64,000 bases of DNA from Chromatium okenii (GCF_002958735.1 NZ_PPGH01000035.1:274001-338000), one strand, 5' to 3'. Positions 27,869-39,212 are shown, numbered from the stretch's first letter. Notes: generated by a model from the sequence alone, not told the origin. Program-made: numbers and translations.

Positions 27869-29137
27869 TTAGCGCCATAACCCACAGGTATCAATCACGA
27901 TTTTTTCCTGCAGTATCTGCCGCGACAACTTCTGAAAACGGCGGTGCGCAACCAAACCCAGCACGATGTCGGCTTCAGCCAGCGCGTCATCCGCGCCGCG
28001 CAATTCCACGCCCGCCTCCGCCAGCGCCTTCGGCAACACGTCAATATGCGGTTCCACCGCCAGCACCCGTCCAATGCGCTCGTGCGCGAGATGCAGCGCA
28101 ATTTCGACCGCCGGACTTTCGCGCAGATCATCAATGTCCGGTTTATACGCCAGCCCAAAACAGGCAATCGTTGGATTTTGAATTCGCGCCGCTTTCGCTC
28201 GCGCTTTGGCGACGACCAACTCCGGTTTCGCGGTGTTGACCTCGCGGGCAGTACGAATCAGCCGACTTTGCTCCGGCGCAGAATGGACGATGAACCACGG
28301 ATCAACGGCGATGCAGTGTCCGCCCACGCCGGGACCGGGGCGCAAAATGTTGACTCGCGGATGGTGATTGGCTAGTTGAATCAGCTCCCAGACATCGACG
28401 CCGAGATGGTCGCAAATCTGCCCCAGCTCGTTGGCCAGCGCGATATTGACATCGCGGAAAGTGTTTTCAGTGAGCTTGGCAAGTTCGGCGGTGCGGCTGT
28501 CGGTGGTTAAGACTTTACCGGCAACAAATTGATGATAAAAATCCGCTGCCGTTGCGGTTGACAGCTCGTCAACTCCACCCACAATCCGATCATTATCAAC
28601 CAGTTCGCGGATAATTTGCCCCGGCAGCACCCGCTCTGGGCAATGCGCGACGCGGATCATTGCGGCAGCATCGGCGGTGTCATTGCCGCGCCCCGGCAAT
28701 TGGAGATCGGGGCGCTCTTCTGCCAGCCACTGCGCCACTAATTCCGTCGTGCCCACCGGACTGGTGGATTCCAAAATCACCAAATTGCCGGCGACAAGAT
28801 AAGGCGCAATCGCTCGCGTCGCTGCTTCGACATAAGTCAAATCCGGTTGATATCCGTCCTTAAACGGTGTCGGCACAGCGAGAATGAACACATCCGCTGG
28901 CGCAGGCTGCGTTTCAGCTTTGAGTCGCCCGCTTTGCACGGCGGATTTGACCAAAATATCCAGCTCCGGTTCGCGGATGTGAATGCGCCCTGCGTTAATG
29001 GTTTCAACCACTTGCGGCGTGACATCGACGCCATGCACGTCGAAACCTTTGCTGGCGAGCAAGCTGGCGGTGGGTAAACCAATGTAGCCCAAACCCATGA
29101 CACAGAGTTTGCGGAATTGCGGGTCGATATGGCTCAT
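27869..29137 (-). CDS. wecC: UDP-N-acetyl-D-mannosamine dehydrogenase
   Basis: 422 residues. The Rossmann NAD site is VMGLGYIGLPTASLLASKGF. Other family motifs are AVPTPFKDG, LESTSPVGTTE, ELAKLTENTFRDVNIALANE, and the active-site GPGVGGHCIAVDPWF, in which the catalytic Cys lies. It oxidises UDP-ManNAc to UDP-ManNAcA for surface polysaccharide or enterobacterial-common-antigen-like glycans. It follows wecB after 27 bases, so the two steps UDP-GlcNAc to UDP-ManNAc to UDP-ManNAcA are encoded together. Confidence 0.93.
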   Translation of the reverse strand: MSHIDPQFRKLCVMGLGYIGLPTASLLASKGFDVHGVDVTPQVVETINAGRIHIREPELDILVKSAVQSGRLKAETQPAPADVFILAVPTPFKDGYQPDLTYVEAATRAIAPYLVAGNLVILESTSPVGTTELVAQWLAEERPDLQLPGRGNDTADAAAMIRVAHCPERVLPGQIIRELVDNDRIVGGVDELSTATAADFYHQFVAGKVLTTDSRTAELAKLTENTFRDVNIALANELGQICDHLGVDVWELIQLANHHPRVNILRPGPGVGGHCIAVDPWFIVHSAPEQSRLIRTAREVNTAKPELVVAKARAKAARIQNPTIACFGLAYKPDIDDLRESPAVEIALHLAHERIGRVLAVEPHIDVLPKALAEAGVELRGADDALAEADIVLGLVAHRRFQKLSRQILQEKIVIDTCGLWR

Positions 29138-29164
29138 AACATGCTGTTCCTATTTTAGAAAACA

Positions 29165-30307
29165 TCAGATTGAAAATCGCTCGCGCAGCGTCGTCACAAT
29201 CCGCGCTGCTGCCAGACCGTCACCGTAGGGATTATGCGCCCGCGCCATCGTCTGATAATCCGCTGGATCGTCAAGCAGGCGCGTCGTTTCGCGGACGATG
29301 GCGGCAGGATCAGTGCCAACCAGTCGCACCGTGCCTGCGTCAACTGCTTCTGGGCGCTCGGTCGTGTCGCGCATCACTAAAACGGGTTTGCCGAGCGACG
29401 GCGCTTCTTCCTGCACGCCGCCAGAGTCGGTAATCAAAATATCAGCGCGATCCATCAGCGCGACAAACGGCAAATAATCTAGTGGCGCGATGAGATGGAC
29501 GTGATTTGCTGCGCCGAGCAGTCGCCGCACCGGTTCCTGCACGTTGGGATTGAGATGCACGGGATAGACAATCTGCACATCTGGGCGCTGCGCCAGAGTC
29601 GCCAACGCCTCACAGATACGTTCAAAACCAGCGCCAAAATTCTCGCGCCGATGACCGGTCACCAAAATTAAGCGGCGCGTCGCATCCAGAAAATTAAATT
29701 GGCTTAACAACCGCTGGCGCAGTGCGTCATCCGTGCGCAGCCGCTGCACCACATCAAGCAGCGCGTCAATCACGGTATTGCCAGTGACGTGGATGCAGTC
29801 ATCATTCACGCCCTCGCGCAGCAAATTGGTACGCGCCTGCGCGGTCGGCGCAAAATGGAGCTCAGTGAGTTGTCCGGTTAGACGCCGGTTCATTTCCTCT
29901 GGCCACGGCGAATAAATGTTGCCGGTGCGCAAACCGGCTTCGACATGCCCAACGGCAATGCGCTGATAGTACGCGGCGAGCGCAGCAGCGCAGGTGGTCG
30001 TAGTGTCGCCATGTACCAGCACCAAATCTGGTTGAAACTCCTGCAACACGCCGCGTAAGCCGAGCAGCACATTGGCGGTGATGTCGGTTAAATCCTGTCC
30101 CGGCTGCATCAGATTCAGATCAAAATCCGGCTGAATCGCAAAGAGCTGCAACACTTGATCGAGCATTTGCCGATGTTGCGCGGTGACGCAGACGCGGCTC
30201 TCAAACATCGCGTCAGCCGCAAGTGCCTGAACAACGGGAGCCATTTTGATCGCTTCGGGGCGTGTGCCAAAAACGGTGAGAATTCGCGGTTTAATGAAAC
30301 AAGACAT
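29165..30307 (-). CDS. wecB: UDP-N-acetylglucosamine 2-epimerase (non-hydrolysing)
   Basis: 380 residues. The motifs are [81 protein letters not shown] and [20 protein letters not shown]. This is the standard non-hydrolysing epimerase. It makes UDP-ManNAc, the substrate of the wecC product encoded next. It is divergent from an exosortase-type glycosyltransferase gene. Confidence 0.96.
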   Translation of the reverse strand: MSCFIKPRILTVFGTRPEAIKMAPVVQALAADAMFESRVCVTAQHRQMLDQVLQLFAIQPDFDLNLMQPGQDLTDITANVLLGLRGVLQEFQPDLVLVHGDTTTTCAAALAAYYQRIAVGHVEAGLRTGNIYSPWPEEMNRRLTGQLTELHFAPTAQARTNLLREGVNDDCIHVTGNTVIDALLDVVQRLRTDDALRQRLLSQFNFLDATRRLILVTGHRRENFGAGFERICEALATLAQRPDVQIVYPVHLNPNVQEPVRRLLGAANHVHLIAPLDYLPFVALMDRADILITDSGGVQEEAPSLGKPVLVMRDTTERPEAVDAGTVRLVGTDPAAIVRETTRLLDDPADYQTMARAHNPYGDGLAAARIVTTLRERFSI

Positions 30308-30369
30308 GGCGCATCCTTTCCGAATAAAAATGTGAATTGTGAATTAACCAATCAAAAGCCTAAACACTC

Positions 30370-31593
30370 ATGCGTATTCTGCACATTTTGGATCATTCAT
30401 TACCGCTGCATTCTGGTTATACCTTTCGCACCGCCAGCATTTTGCGGGAACAGCGCCAGCGTGGCTGGGACACTTGGCAGTTGACTAGCCCGCGCCAAAC
30501 AGGTTGTAACGTGCTAGAGGAAAGTGCCGAAGGGCTGCATTTTTATCGCACTGCTGCGCCGTCGAGCGCACTCGGACAATTTCCGCTGCTGCGTCCTTGG
30601 CTGGAGATGCGGCAGACCGAACTGCGTCTGCTAAAACTTGCGCAACGTTTGCAGCCAGATGTACTACACGCGCATTCGCCGGTTCTCAACGCCATTCCTG
30701 CGCTGCGCGTTGGACGCCGTTTGGGGCTGCCGGTGGTCTATGAAATCCGCGCTTTTTGGGAAGATGCTGCAGTCGATCACGGCACCACGCATGAAGGAAG
30801 TTTGCGGTATCGCGCCACTCGTGCGCTTGAAACTTGGGCGCTCAAACGGGTCGATCACGTTTTTACGATTTGCGACGGGTTGCGACAGGACATCGTGGCG
30901 CGTGGTCTTGCAGCAAACAAAATCACCGTGATTCCGAATGCGGTGGACATTGAGCGTTTTCAGCTTTCTGGTGAAGCCGATGCCGCATTAAAACAACAGC
31001 TTGGGCTTGATAACGCCATCGTGCTCGGTTTCGTTGGCTCTTTTTATGCTTATGAGGGACTTGATCTGCTGCTCGATGCCCTGCCGCGCTTACGCCACAG
31101 TCATCCCAATTTGCGCCTGTTATTGGTTGGCGGCGGTGCTCAGGCTGCATCTTTGAAAGCACAGGCGCAACGTCTCGGCATCGCCGATCAAGTGATTTTT
31201 ACCGGGCGCGTCCCGCACAACGAAGTCAGCTGCTATTACGATCTCATTGATTTACTAGTTTATCCGCGCCATTCGCTGCGACTCACCGAATTGGTGACAC
31301 CGCTTAAACCACTCGAAGCAATGGCGCAAGGGCGCATTTTTATTGCTTCTGATGTTGGCGGACACCGCGAACTGATCCGCGATGGTGAAACGGGCTGGCT
31401 GTTTCCTGCTGGTGATGTTGCCGCCTTAGCCGCAACTATTGCGAAGACGCTTGACCAACGGGCAGAGTGGCCAGCGTTGCGGCAAGCAGGTCGCCGTTTT
31501 GTTGAAGACGAGCGCAATTGGCGACGCAGTGTTGGATATTACGCAGCACCTTACTTGCGCTTGGCTGAACAATTGCGGAGCGACATCTGTTGA
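30370..31593 (+). CDS. Glycosyltransferase family 4, exosortase/PEP-CTERM-associated type
   Basis: 407 residues. The start MRILHILDHSLPLHSGYTFR is characteristic of the exosortase A-associated glycosyltransferase family (Daro_2409 type). HAHSPVLNAIPALRVGR and VVYEIRAFWEDAAVDHGTT follow. The C-terminal GT-B domain has FVGSFYAYEGLDLLLDALP and the donor-binding PLKPLEAMAQGRIFIASDVG-like segment. It probably adds sugars in exopolysaccharide assembly. No exosortase or PEP-CTERM protein is visible in the window. The next gene overlaps it by 4 bases. Confidence 0.85.
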   Translation: MRILHILDHSLPLHSGYTFRTASILREQRQRGWDTWQLTSPRQTGCNVLEESAEGLHFYRTAAPSSALGQFPLLRPWLEMRQTELRLLKLAQRLQPDVLHAHSPVLNAIPALRVGRRLGLPVVYEIRAFWEDAAVDHGTTHEGSLRYRATRALETWALKRVDHVFTICDGLRQDIVARGLAANKITVIPNAVDIERFQLSGEADAALKQQLGLDNAIVLGFVGSFYAYEGLDLLLDALPRLRHSHPNLRLLLVGGGAQAASLKAQAQRLGIADQVIFTGRVPHNEVSCYYDLIDLLVYPRHSLRLTELVTPLKPLEAMAQGRIFIASDVGGHRELIRDGETGWLFPAGDVAALAATIAKTLDQRAEWPALRQAGRRFVEDERNWRRSVGYYAAPYLRLAEQLRSDIC

Positions 31594-32756
31594 AAACCAC
31601 AAACCGTTCTATTCTCGGCGCGATCAGCGTTGCGCACCTGCTCAACGACACCATGCAATCGTTGATGATCGCCATTTACCCGCTCTTCAAAACTGAATTT
31701 CAGCTCAATTTTGCGCAGATCGGCTTGATTACCTTGGCGTTTCAATTCACCGCCTCGCTGCTGCAACCGCTGGTTGGCAGCTACACCGACCGGCATCCGC
31801 AACCCTTTTCGCTCGCCGCTGGCATGGCGTGTACCTTTTGCGGATTACTCACGCTCTCGCTGGCGAGCAGTTTCCCAATGTTGCTAATTGCTGCCGCGAT
31901 GGTCGGCAGCGGCTCGGCAGTGTTTCATCCCGAAGCCTCGCGGGTAGCGCGAATGGCGTCTGGCGGACAGCACGGTTTGGCGCAATCCATCTTTCAAGTT
32001 GGCGGCAACACCGGCGCAGCAATTGGTCCACTGCTCGCAGCTGCGATTGTGTTCCCGCACGGACAACGCAGTATCGCGTTCTTTTCAGTGCTGGCGCTGG
32101 TGGCGATGTTCATTCTGACCGGTGTCGGCATCTGGTATCGCAACCAAAATCGCCAACCCAAAGCACCGCTCACTGCGCCAGCGTTATCACCGCTGACCAA
32201 ACGCCGCGTACTGCAAACGCTCGCGGTGCTGTTAGCGCTGATGTTTTCCAAATTTTTCTACTTCGCCAGCATCAGTAGCTATTTGATTTTCTACCTGATT
32301 CAGCACTACGCCCTCAGCACCACGCAAGCGCAGTATCAACTGTTTTATTTCTTTTTCGCCGTCGCAGCGGGAACGCTGCTCGGCGGTCCGATTGGCGACC
32401 GCATTGGACGGCGACAAGTGATTTGGGCATCAATTTTGGGCGTGGCACCGTTCACGCTGCTGCTGCCGTATGTGAGTTTGGAGCTGTCGGCAGTGCTGAT
32501 TGTGATCATCGGCTTCATGCTGGCGTCCGCATTTCCGGCGATTGTGGTGTATGCGCAGGAACTGCTGCCCGGGCGCATCGGCACGGTCTCAGGGCTATTT
32601 TTCGGCTTGGCGTTTGGATTGGCGGGAATTGGCGCAGCAGTGCTGGGACAGGTGGCGGATCACTGGGGCATTGAAACGGTATATCAAATTTGTGCCTTTC
32701 TCCCGCTGATCGGGCTGCTCGCAGTCTGGCTGCCCGATTTGCGTGAACGCGGTTGA
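31590..32756 (+). CDS. MFS transporter, fosmidomycin-resistance (Fsr) family
   Basis: 388 residues from a TTG that overlaps the previous stop by 4 bases. There are about 12 transmembrane segments. Family-type motifs include ISVAHLLNDTMQSLMIAIYP, FRLTF-like FQFTASLLQPLVGSYTD, GSGSAVFHPEASRVARMASG and LLGGPIGDRIGRR. Members export fosmidomycin and other small molecules, but in this setting the natural substrate is unknown. Its stop lies one base from that of the convergent nitrilase gene. Confidence 0.85.
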   Translation: MKTTNRSILGAISVAHLLNDTMQSLMIAIYPLFKTEFQLNFAQIGLITLAFQFTASLLQPLVGSYTDRHPQPFSLAAGMACTFCGLLTLSLASSFPMLLIAAAMVGSGSAVFHPEASRVARMASGGQHGLAQSIFQVGGNTGAAIGPLLAAAIVFPHGQRSIAFFSVLALVAMFILTGVGIWYRNQNRQPKAPLTAPALSPLTKRRVLQTLAVLLALMFSKFFYFASISSYLIFYLIQHYALSTTQAQYQLFYFFFAVAAGTLLGGPIGDRIGRRQVIWASILGVAPFTLLLPYVSLELSAVLIVIIGFMLASAFPAIVVYAQELLPGRIGTVSGLFFGLAFGLAGIGAAVLGQVADHWGIETVYQICAFLPLIGLLAVWLPDLRERG

Positions 32757-32757
32757 A

Positions 32758-33588
32758 TCAAAAAGTGCAGTGCAATCGGCGGTGGTGAATGGTCGGAAAA
32801 TTGCGGCGAATGGACTCCTGAAATTCACGGTCAACCGCGCAGCAAATCACGCCGCGTCCGCGTGGCACCTGCGCCAGCACGGTTCCCCACGGATCGACAA
32901 TCATGCTGTGCCCATGCGTTTCGCGTCCGTTGAGATGAAATCCGCCCTGCGCTGCAGCGACGACATACGCCAGATTTTCAATTGCCCGCGCCCGCACCAG
33001 CGTTTCCCAATGCGCCTTGCCGGTGATCGCAGTAAATGCTGATGGAATTGCCAGCACTTCCACGCCAGCATCCAGCAGCGTCCGAAATAATTCGGGAAAA
33101 CGCAGGTCGTAACAGACCACCACGCCCAGCCGTCCGAACGGACTGTCAATCACCACGATCTGCTCGCCGGGTTCAATCGTTGCCGATTCGTGATAACGCT
33201 CATCGACGCCCGGCAGCGTGACATCAAACAGGTGAATTTTGTCGTAGCGAGCAACCCGTTCGCCGCGGTCGTTGTAGACCAAACAGGCAGCGCGAACTTT
33301 GCTGGGATCATTGGCTACCAGCGGAATCGTGCCGCCGACCAGCCAAATCCGCTGCTGTTTGGCGACCCGAGCGAGAAAGGTTTGCAATAGACCCTCGCCA
33401 TCGGGTTCACGCTGCGCCAGTTGATCTTGATCGTGCTTGCCCATGAACGCGAAATTTTCCGGCAGCACCACCAGCTTCGCGCCACCGTCCACTGCTTCTT
33501 TAATTAGTCGTTCGGCTTCGCACAGGTTCGCGTTGACATTGGGGCCGGTCGCCATTTGTACCGCACCAAGTTTCTGTTTTATCGTCAT
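32758..33588 (-). CDS. Carbon-nitrogen hydrolase (nitrilase superfamily, Nit2-like)
   Basis: 276 residues. The Glu-Lys-Cys triad is visible: Glu in LVVLPENFAFMG, Lys in RYDKIHLFDV, Cys in VVVCYDLRFPELF. The length and the HLFDV...PG.DERYHES region match Nit1/Nit2-type omega-amidases, which hydrolyse deaminated glutathione and similar amides. It lies downstream of yhdP on the same strand, the usual gammaproteobacterial arrangement. Confidence 0.92.
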   Translation of the reverse strand: MTIKQKLGAVQMATGPNVNANLCEAERLIKEAVDGGAKLVVLPENFAFMGKHDQDQLAQREPDGEGLLQTFLARVAKQQRIWLVGGTIPLVANDPSKVRAACLVYNDRGERVARYDKIHLFDVTLPGVDERYHESATIEPGEQIVVIDSPFGRLGVVVCYDLRFPELFRTLLDAGVEVLAIPSAFTAITGKAHWETLVRARAIENLAYVVAAAQGGFHLNGRETHGHSMIVDPWGTVLAQVPRGRGVICCAVDREFQESIRRNFPTIHHRRLHCTF

Positions 33589-33716
33589 AAATTATACTCG
33601 TCGCCAAATCCAAACCCGCTGATGCAGATCGACCGTAAACGCGATTGCGCTCGCAACCGCTTGATTGTTGCAACAATACCACTCGCATCGCTGACCGCAA
33701 ACCACCAGCGTCTGGC

Positions 33717-36700
33717 TCAATGCTGATCCAGAAAATGATTGGTCGGCGCTGGCGCGTCAGCTTTACGGGGATGAGACATCAACGATTCCCAGCCGAGGCG
33801 TTTGAACTCTGGCTCGCGCCACGGACCGGTCACGCGATAACGATAACGACCCAGCCGATCCAGCGGATTTCCGGCAATCGATCAACGAGATACACCGCTG
33901 CGCCGACAATTGGTCCACCCGCCACCGCGCCAGCGAGTGCAATTCCTGATCCCAATTTTGGTTCCACCGTCACCGTTTGGTCAAAGCGCCGCGTGACCAA
34001 ATCGGTCAAACCATCAATCAGCACCCGCCCGGCGGACCGTCAATCGTAAAACCGGACATTCGCGCCCGCCCAGTGTTGACGTTTAATGTGCCGTGAATGC
34101 GCTCAAACGCAAAACCTTGTCCGTATAAATCACTGAAATCTAAAGTTAAACGCCGATTAAGTGCCGCTAAATTGACCACGCCGAGCAGTCGTCCCAGCCC
34201 CGGCTCCACTTTTGGCAAGCGTCCACTGCCAATGTTGAGATCAATCACGCCTTCAGCTTGTTGCCAGTCAAAGGCTTTAAATCCACCGTTCCAGTGCAAT
34301 TGCACCTTGGCATGAGTCGCGCCAGCTTCGACGGCGGCTGGTTCATCCAGCGTCCGCAGTAACGCGCCGAGATTGCTGGAATCGACGATTAAATCCAGTT
34401 GCGTATGACCATTGCCAACATCGGCGCGTTGCCATTCGCCTGTGCCGTGCAGCGCCAGCAAGCCGTTTCCGTCCAGATGGAGCGCAGATAATTGTTGCCC
34501 AGTCGCACTGTTGCGCAAGCCCAGCACCAAGCGCCCCAGCGCGACCTTACCCCAGCGCAAATCCGCCACCTGCACCTCCAGCGATGGAATTTGCGAGGAA
34601 CGTTTGACGGCAGTTTCCGTCTTTCGAGCGAGCGGATGATCGGTCATGGCGGTCAACAGTGGTTGCAGATTTAACCGCTCCAGCGTCAGCGTTAACGGGC
34701 GATTGACGCCATGTGCCAGCCGCACTCGTCCCGCCAATTCATCTGCTTTCACGCTGATTTCACCAGCGGGCTGCGCCGGATCGCGTTTGAGCGTCACCGC
34801 ATGAAGCCAGAGATCACCGAGTCGCAGCCGATCAAAACGCACATTGACGCCGAGTTGCATTTCCCCTCGCGGGTGCTTGGTTTTTTCGACGTTTGCTAAC
34901 CGCTGGGAAGCATTCAGCCATTCCTCCAGATTCAAATCTTTCATCTGCGCCAGCAGCCACAATCCCGATTGCTGCGGCACTGGTGGCGCATTTTTCCCCA
35001 AACGGACATAACCGCCGGTGAGTCGAAAAGCGCCGTTATCCAAACGCAGCGCCAATTGCGTTTCGACCTCGGCCATGCGTCCGGCAACGGTCAGCGTGTG
35101 CTGCGGAAGCAGCGTTCCGTGCAGCGCCAGCGCCCGTGTCGCTGGCGCAGTTTTACCCAGCGGCGCAGGCAATTGAATCGCTAACCCTTTCAAATTAGAA
35201 GATAATTTATAATCAATCGCAAACGGTGTGCTGCCCGGCGGCGGCAGCGTTGCGGTTAAATCCCAAGCTGCCGCGCCGCTGAAATAGCTCCACAACGGAC
35301 TCGGAATCTGCCGCGCCAATTCCGCCACCGGCGTTTTCGATTGTGCGCGGAGACGCAGCCGCCGCGCTGCCGCAACGCCTTCAGTGGTGAGCGTGAGTTG
35401 CAGCGGTTGTCCCCACAGTTGCGCGGTTAACGCCTCGCCGTGCACCGCGCTTTCCGTAAAGTGCAACACGCCACCGAGCGCGGAGAGCTGAATTGGCGTG
35501 TGCTGGAGACTGAGCGTTGCGGCTTGCGGCCAACTGAGTTGACCGGTGACGCCGAACGGCAGCGATTTCACCAGCGGCAGATCAATCTCCAGCGCCAGCT
35601 GCGATTGCCCGCTCACCGTCAACATTTCGGCGAATTGTCCTAATTTGGTTGACAGCGGCGTGTTGCGCAGCGCCCGTAATCCGTCAGTTAACGGGCCGAC
35701 GATGTCGCCGCGAATCACGAGCTGCTGCAATCCACGCGGTTCGGGAATGTCCACCGCGCCGTTGCGGAAATCGCTGTCGTAAATCCGCCCCTGCGCCACT
35801 GCAATTTCAATCGCTTGATTATGAAACTGAATTACGCCGTTGGCTCGCGTGAGTGGCGGCCAATCCGGGTGATACGCCAGTTCCAAATCGGCAAAATTAA
35901 TGCGCAGATCAAATTGCCCGGACTGGTCACGAAACGGGTAATCGGCGATCCGCCCCGCTAAATCCACTGCGGCGCTGGTGATGCGTCCACCACGCAGCGA
36001 GCGATCAAGCCACGCGAGCAACGGCGGACGCAATTTATCTGCCAGCAAATACGCGGGAATCTGTGCGATCTGGGCGTCGTGAAGCTGTCCGTGCAGTTTG
36101 AGCGTCGGACTGCTGCGATCTGCCGGCAGCGTGAGTTCAAACTGAAAATCTCCGGTCAGGTCTGGATTGGCAAGGACGAATTCGCGCCCGACCAATTGCC
36201 ACGCATTCGCTGGCGCTCGCAACCAGTTCAGTTGTCCGCGCAGTTGATTAAACACCAGCGGAGCGCGGAAATGCGGCGGCGCATTGAGCGTGAATCCTGA
36301 CGAATTGAGCTGCAACGTGCCGCCGTCTTGGTCGGCGGTGAGTTGTCCATCAAGCCCGTCAATCCCCGGCGCAGTCGCCGTCAACGCCGCGCCAACTCCA
36401 GCGAGCGCAGCGGTTAAGTTCCAGCGCCACGGCTGCGCGGTATCTGCATGATCGGCAAGGATTTTCAGCGCACTAATGCGCCCGTGCGGTTGCGCGGCGA
36501 GCAGCGGCGCAATGGCGGCGGAGGATTGCCACGGACTGGCGCGGAGAAATGCCGCGAGATCGGCGAGTTGCAGTTGCTCAGTAATTAAATCGAGACGCGA
36601 AACGCTGCCGTTGTCACCGAGTAGCAGATTGAGATTTAGCCCGGAAATGCTCGCAGTATCAGCAACGCGGCTGGCGCTGAGATCAGCAATTTCGAGTTGC

Positions 36701-37726
36701 CAACCGCCCGCAGCTTGGCGGCGCATTCGTGCTTGCGCTTGGATTTGATGCACGGCGAACGGCGCAGCGTCAGTGGTAAAGATCAATTTATTCAACGCGA
36801 TGTGCACCAGCGCCTGCTCGAAGCGACCGGCTTGAATGCGTAACCAACTATCAAGCTGCAACGTGCCGCTGTTCACCGTCGCGCCAGCCAGCCATTCCGT
36901 CGGCAGCATTTTTCCCACATTGTCGCCCTTGAGATGCAGATGCGCAGTGCCGTCCCAACTGGCAAATGCGCTGGGTGCGCCACTGAGTTCGGCGTTTACA
37001 GAAAATCCCCCCAACCCCCCTGTTTTGATAAATCCCCCAACCCCCCTTTTTCAAAGGGGGGCTTTTGTAACTCCCCTCTTTGAAAAAGGGGGGGCGGGGG
37101 GATTTCTCTTCGGTACTCGCGGACAGATTGAGCTGGTGCTGCCAGCCGGCGTTGTGCAATTGCACATTCACGTCATTCAATTGCAGCGGCGCGGTATTCG
37201 GACGATTGTCATCAATGACACGAACGCTGCTGTCAGTGAGGTTGATTTGCCCTTGATCGAGAAAGCGGGTCACGACATCGGGCTGCGCGAGCGGCAGCGC
37301 CTCAAATCCCAGAAGCGACCATTGACCGGTACGCTGGCGCAGCAACGTGAGCTGGGCAGCAATCAGCGTGAAGTTTTTGAATTGCGGCGTTTTATTGCGC
37401 CATGAACCGAGCACATCGAGATCAAGTTCTAATGCTTGCGCAGTAAATGCGGGCGTATTGGTATTCAGTTTAATCAGTTGAAGATTGGTGAAATGTAAAC
37501 GCGGTTGCCAACCAGAAAGGCGCAGGCTTAACGCGCTGAAATTGACTTGATAACCGAGTTGATGACTGAGAAGGTCGGCGAGGTGATGGTGATAGTTTTC
37601 AATGAGCGGGAAAGCGAGTCGTGCTGCCGAAAGCACACATGCAATGAGAATTAAACTTGCTAAATTGAATTTGAGCGTCGCTGCAGTAATACGACTAAAA
37701 GATGCAAATTGGCGAATCCGATTCAC
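33717..37726 (-). CDS. yhdP: YhdP-family AsmA-like envelope lipid transport protein (frameshifts as read)
   Basis: About 1,337 codons once repaired, the usual size for this family. One N-terminal transmembrane segment (ATLKFNLASLILIACVLSAA) is followed by a very long beta-rich DUF3971/AsmA-like body. The end has RIHGTLNVNTGRARMSGFTI and GLTDLVTRRFDQTVTVEPKL, then AVYLVDRL. YhdP proteins bridge inner and outer membrane and move phospholipids. Breaks near 34032 and 33875 are each repaired by one base. A third lies in a palindromic repeat at 37002-37105, where the frame is regained by two bases. The start is a GTG, 17 bases after the upstream stop. Confidence 0.85.
37002..37105 (-). repeat. GC-tract palindromic repeat, copy 3, inside yhdP
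   Basis: A compound element. Read in the coding direction, it starts AAATCCCCCC-GCCCCCCC-TTTTTC, passes an inner GCCCCCC-TTTGAAAAA-GGGGGG palindrome and ends with two GGTTGGGGG(G)-ATTT arms. The ends are inverted copies (AAATCCCCCC). The encoded peptide reads KSPRPPFFKEGSYKSPPLKK, then GGWGI. Compared with the cheA copy, it lacks one T and one G in the GGTTGGGGG arm; adding both restores the yhdP frame (GGLGGFIKTGGLGGFSVNAE). Confidence 0.8.
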
Positions 37727-37742
37727 AGCAGCGACGCGGCAC

Positions 37743-39212
37743 TCATTTAACGGTGTAAGTCTTGGTCATTTGATTATTCGCTTCATTTGATTCCGACGTT
37801 TGACACCAGCTATCGGCGAAAGCGCGGAGCTTTTTAGAACCAGCGCCATTTGAGCGCAAACTCAATGTTAAAGTTTTACTCGCTCCGGCGTCCAATGAAC
37901 CAATATCAATCCATTCTTCACCAAATGCGCCGCAAATTTGCTCTGCTGCCTGATTTGTCCACACATCTAAATAACCGCCGTTAGCTGGTGCAGAACCTTG
38001 ATTTTTAACCGTGATTACCGCGCTAAAAAGGCTATTAGCGCCGGGTGAAGTTGGAATGAGTTTAATGGCAGTGACTTTAATATCGGCCATTCCTACGGCT
38101 CCGAAAGTTGCGGTCACATTTTTATTGGTAGTGAGCTTGACCGTACATTGCAACGGCTTATTCGCAACTGGAGTGCAGTTTTTCCATTCGATAAATGTCG
38201 CGCCAATATCCGGTTTAGCCGTGAGCGTCACGGTACTTCCGCTGGCAAATTCTTTATTGCAAGTTGAGCCGCAGCTAATTCCCGCAGGGCTACTGGTGAC
38301 AGTGCCATTACCAAATTTGTTAATGGTTAGTTTTTTAGTGATTGGCGCAGCAGTGAAATTAGCGGTAACTGTCATATCTCGCGTGACATCTAAATTGCAG
38401 GTCGTTGTCATTCCCGTGCAATCGCCACTCCAACCGAGGAACTTTTTACCCGTATCTGGAATGGCGGTGAGCATGATGTGAGTGCTATGTGCGATTAAAT
38501 CTTCGTCACATGTAGTGGTGCAACTAAAAGAACTGGAATAGGAACTAGTGACTTTACCATTTCCAGTTATATTAAGATGCAGTGAATGTTGTGAAAAAGT
38601 ATCAGTCCAATCAGAGATGGAATTATTTCCTGCATAATAATTCGCAGAAATACTCTGCACATTAACATCAGCAAAAGCACTGCGCGGAATACGCATTTCA
38701 GCGATGCCATTAAGAGCAGTACCATTCCCTTGAGGGCGTTCTTCAATTCCTTCAATCGACTTAAAAACTACTCCAGAAATACCGAATTCTGGATTATTGA
38801 TCCACACTCTGGATTCAATTCTGCTTCCGAGATTAACATTGTCAGCCCAACCATATTCGTCATCGAACTCAATCGTTGGCCCACTGTCATGGATCGCTAA
38901 ATCGTAATTGCCGACGATATCAATTCGCCAATAGATATAATCATCATCTGCTGCGACATACACCGCTGTAATATCTTGGTTAGCAGGAACAGATGCGTCA
39001 GCCAGCATTGATTCTTGCGGATCAACGATTATTGGATTAATTCCTACCCAATCATCACCAACACCATCAATTGTAATCGTGGCGCGGGGAAACGAATTCA
39101 AACCGAATGAACCCGTATCTAAATCTTCAGCTTGCGCAGGAATTGTCAGCGTAGTGCTGGCGAGCAAGGCGGCAAATACTGCACCATGTGTAAGCGAATA
39201 AAGATAGGGCAT
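37743..39212 (-). CDS. Secreted protein with CBM9-like, InlB-like and CARDB domains
   Basis: 489 residues with a signal peptide (cut near AQA, residue 28). Residues about 40-200 look like a CBM9/DOMON-type sandwich (ATITIDGVGDDWVGINPIIV, YIYWRIDIVGNY). Residues about 210-375 hold two divergent InlB-B-like repeats (GKKFLGWSGDCTG; GATFIEWKNCTPV) with paired cysteines. Residues about 380-489 are a CARDB-type immunoglobulin-like domain (DIKVTAIKLIPTSPG, ITVKNQGSAPANGGYLDVWT). It is probably exported and binds glycan or another surface. It is a paralogue of the next gene. Confidence 0.75.
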   Translation of the reverse strand: MPYLYSLTHGAVFAALLASTTLTIPAQAEDLDTGSFGLNSFPRATITIDGVGDDWVGINPIIVDPQESMLADASVPANQDITAVYVAADDDYIYWRIDIVGNYDLAIHDSGPTIEFDDEYGWADNVNLGSRIESRVWINNPEFGISGVVFKSIEGIEERPQGNGTALNGIAEMRIPRSAFADVNVQSISANYYAGNNSISDWTDTFSQHSLHLNITGNGKVTSSYSSSFSCTTTCDEDLIAHSTHIMLTAIPDTGKKFLGWSGDCTGMTTTCNLDVTRDMTVTANFTAAPITKKLTINKFGNGTVTSSPAGISCGSTCNKEFASGSTVTLTAKPDIGATFIEWKNCTPVANKPLQCTVKLTTNKNVTATFGAVGMADIKVTAIKLIPTSPGANSLFSAVITVKNQGSAPANGGYLDVWTNQAAEQICGAFGEEWIDIGSLDAGASKTLTLSLRSNGAGSKKLRAFADSWCQTSESNEANNQMTKTYTVK

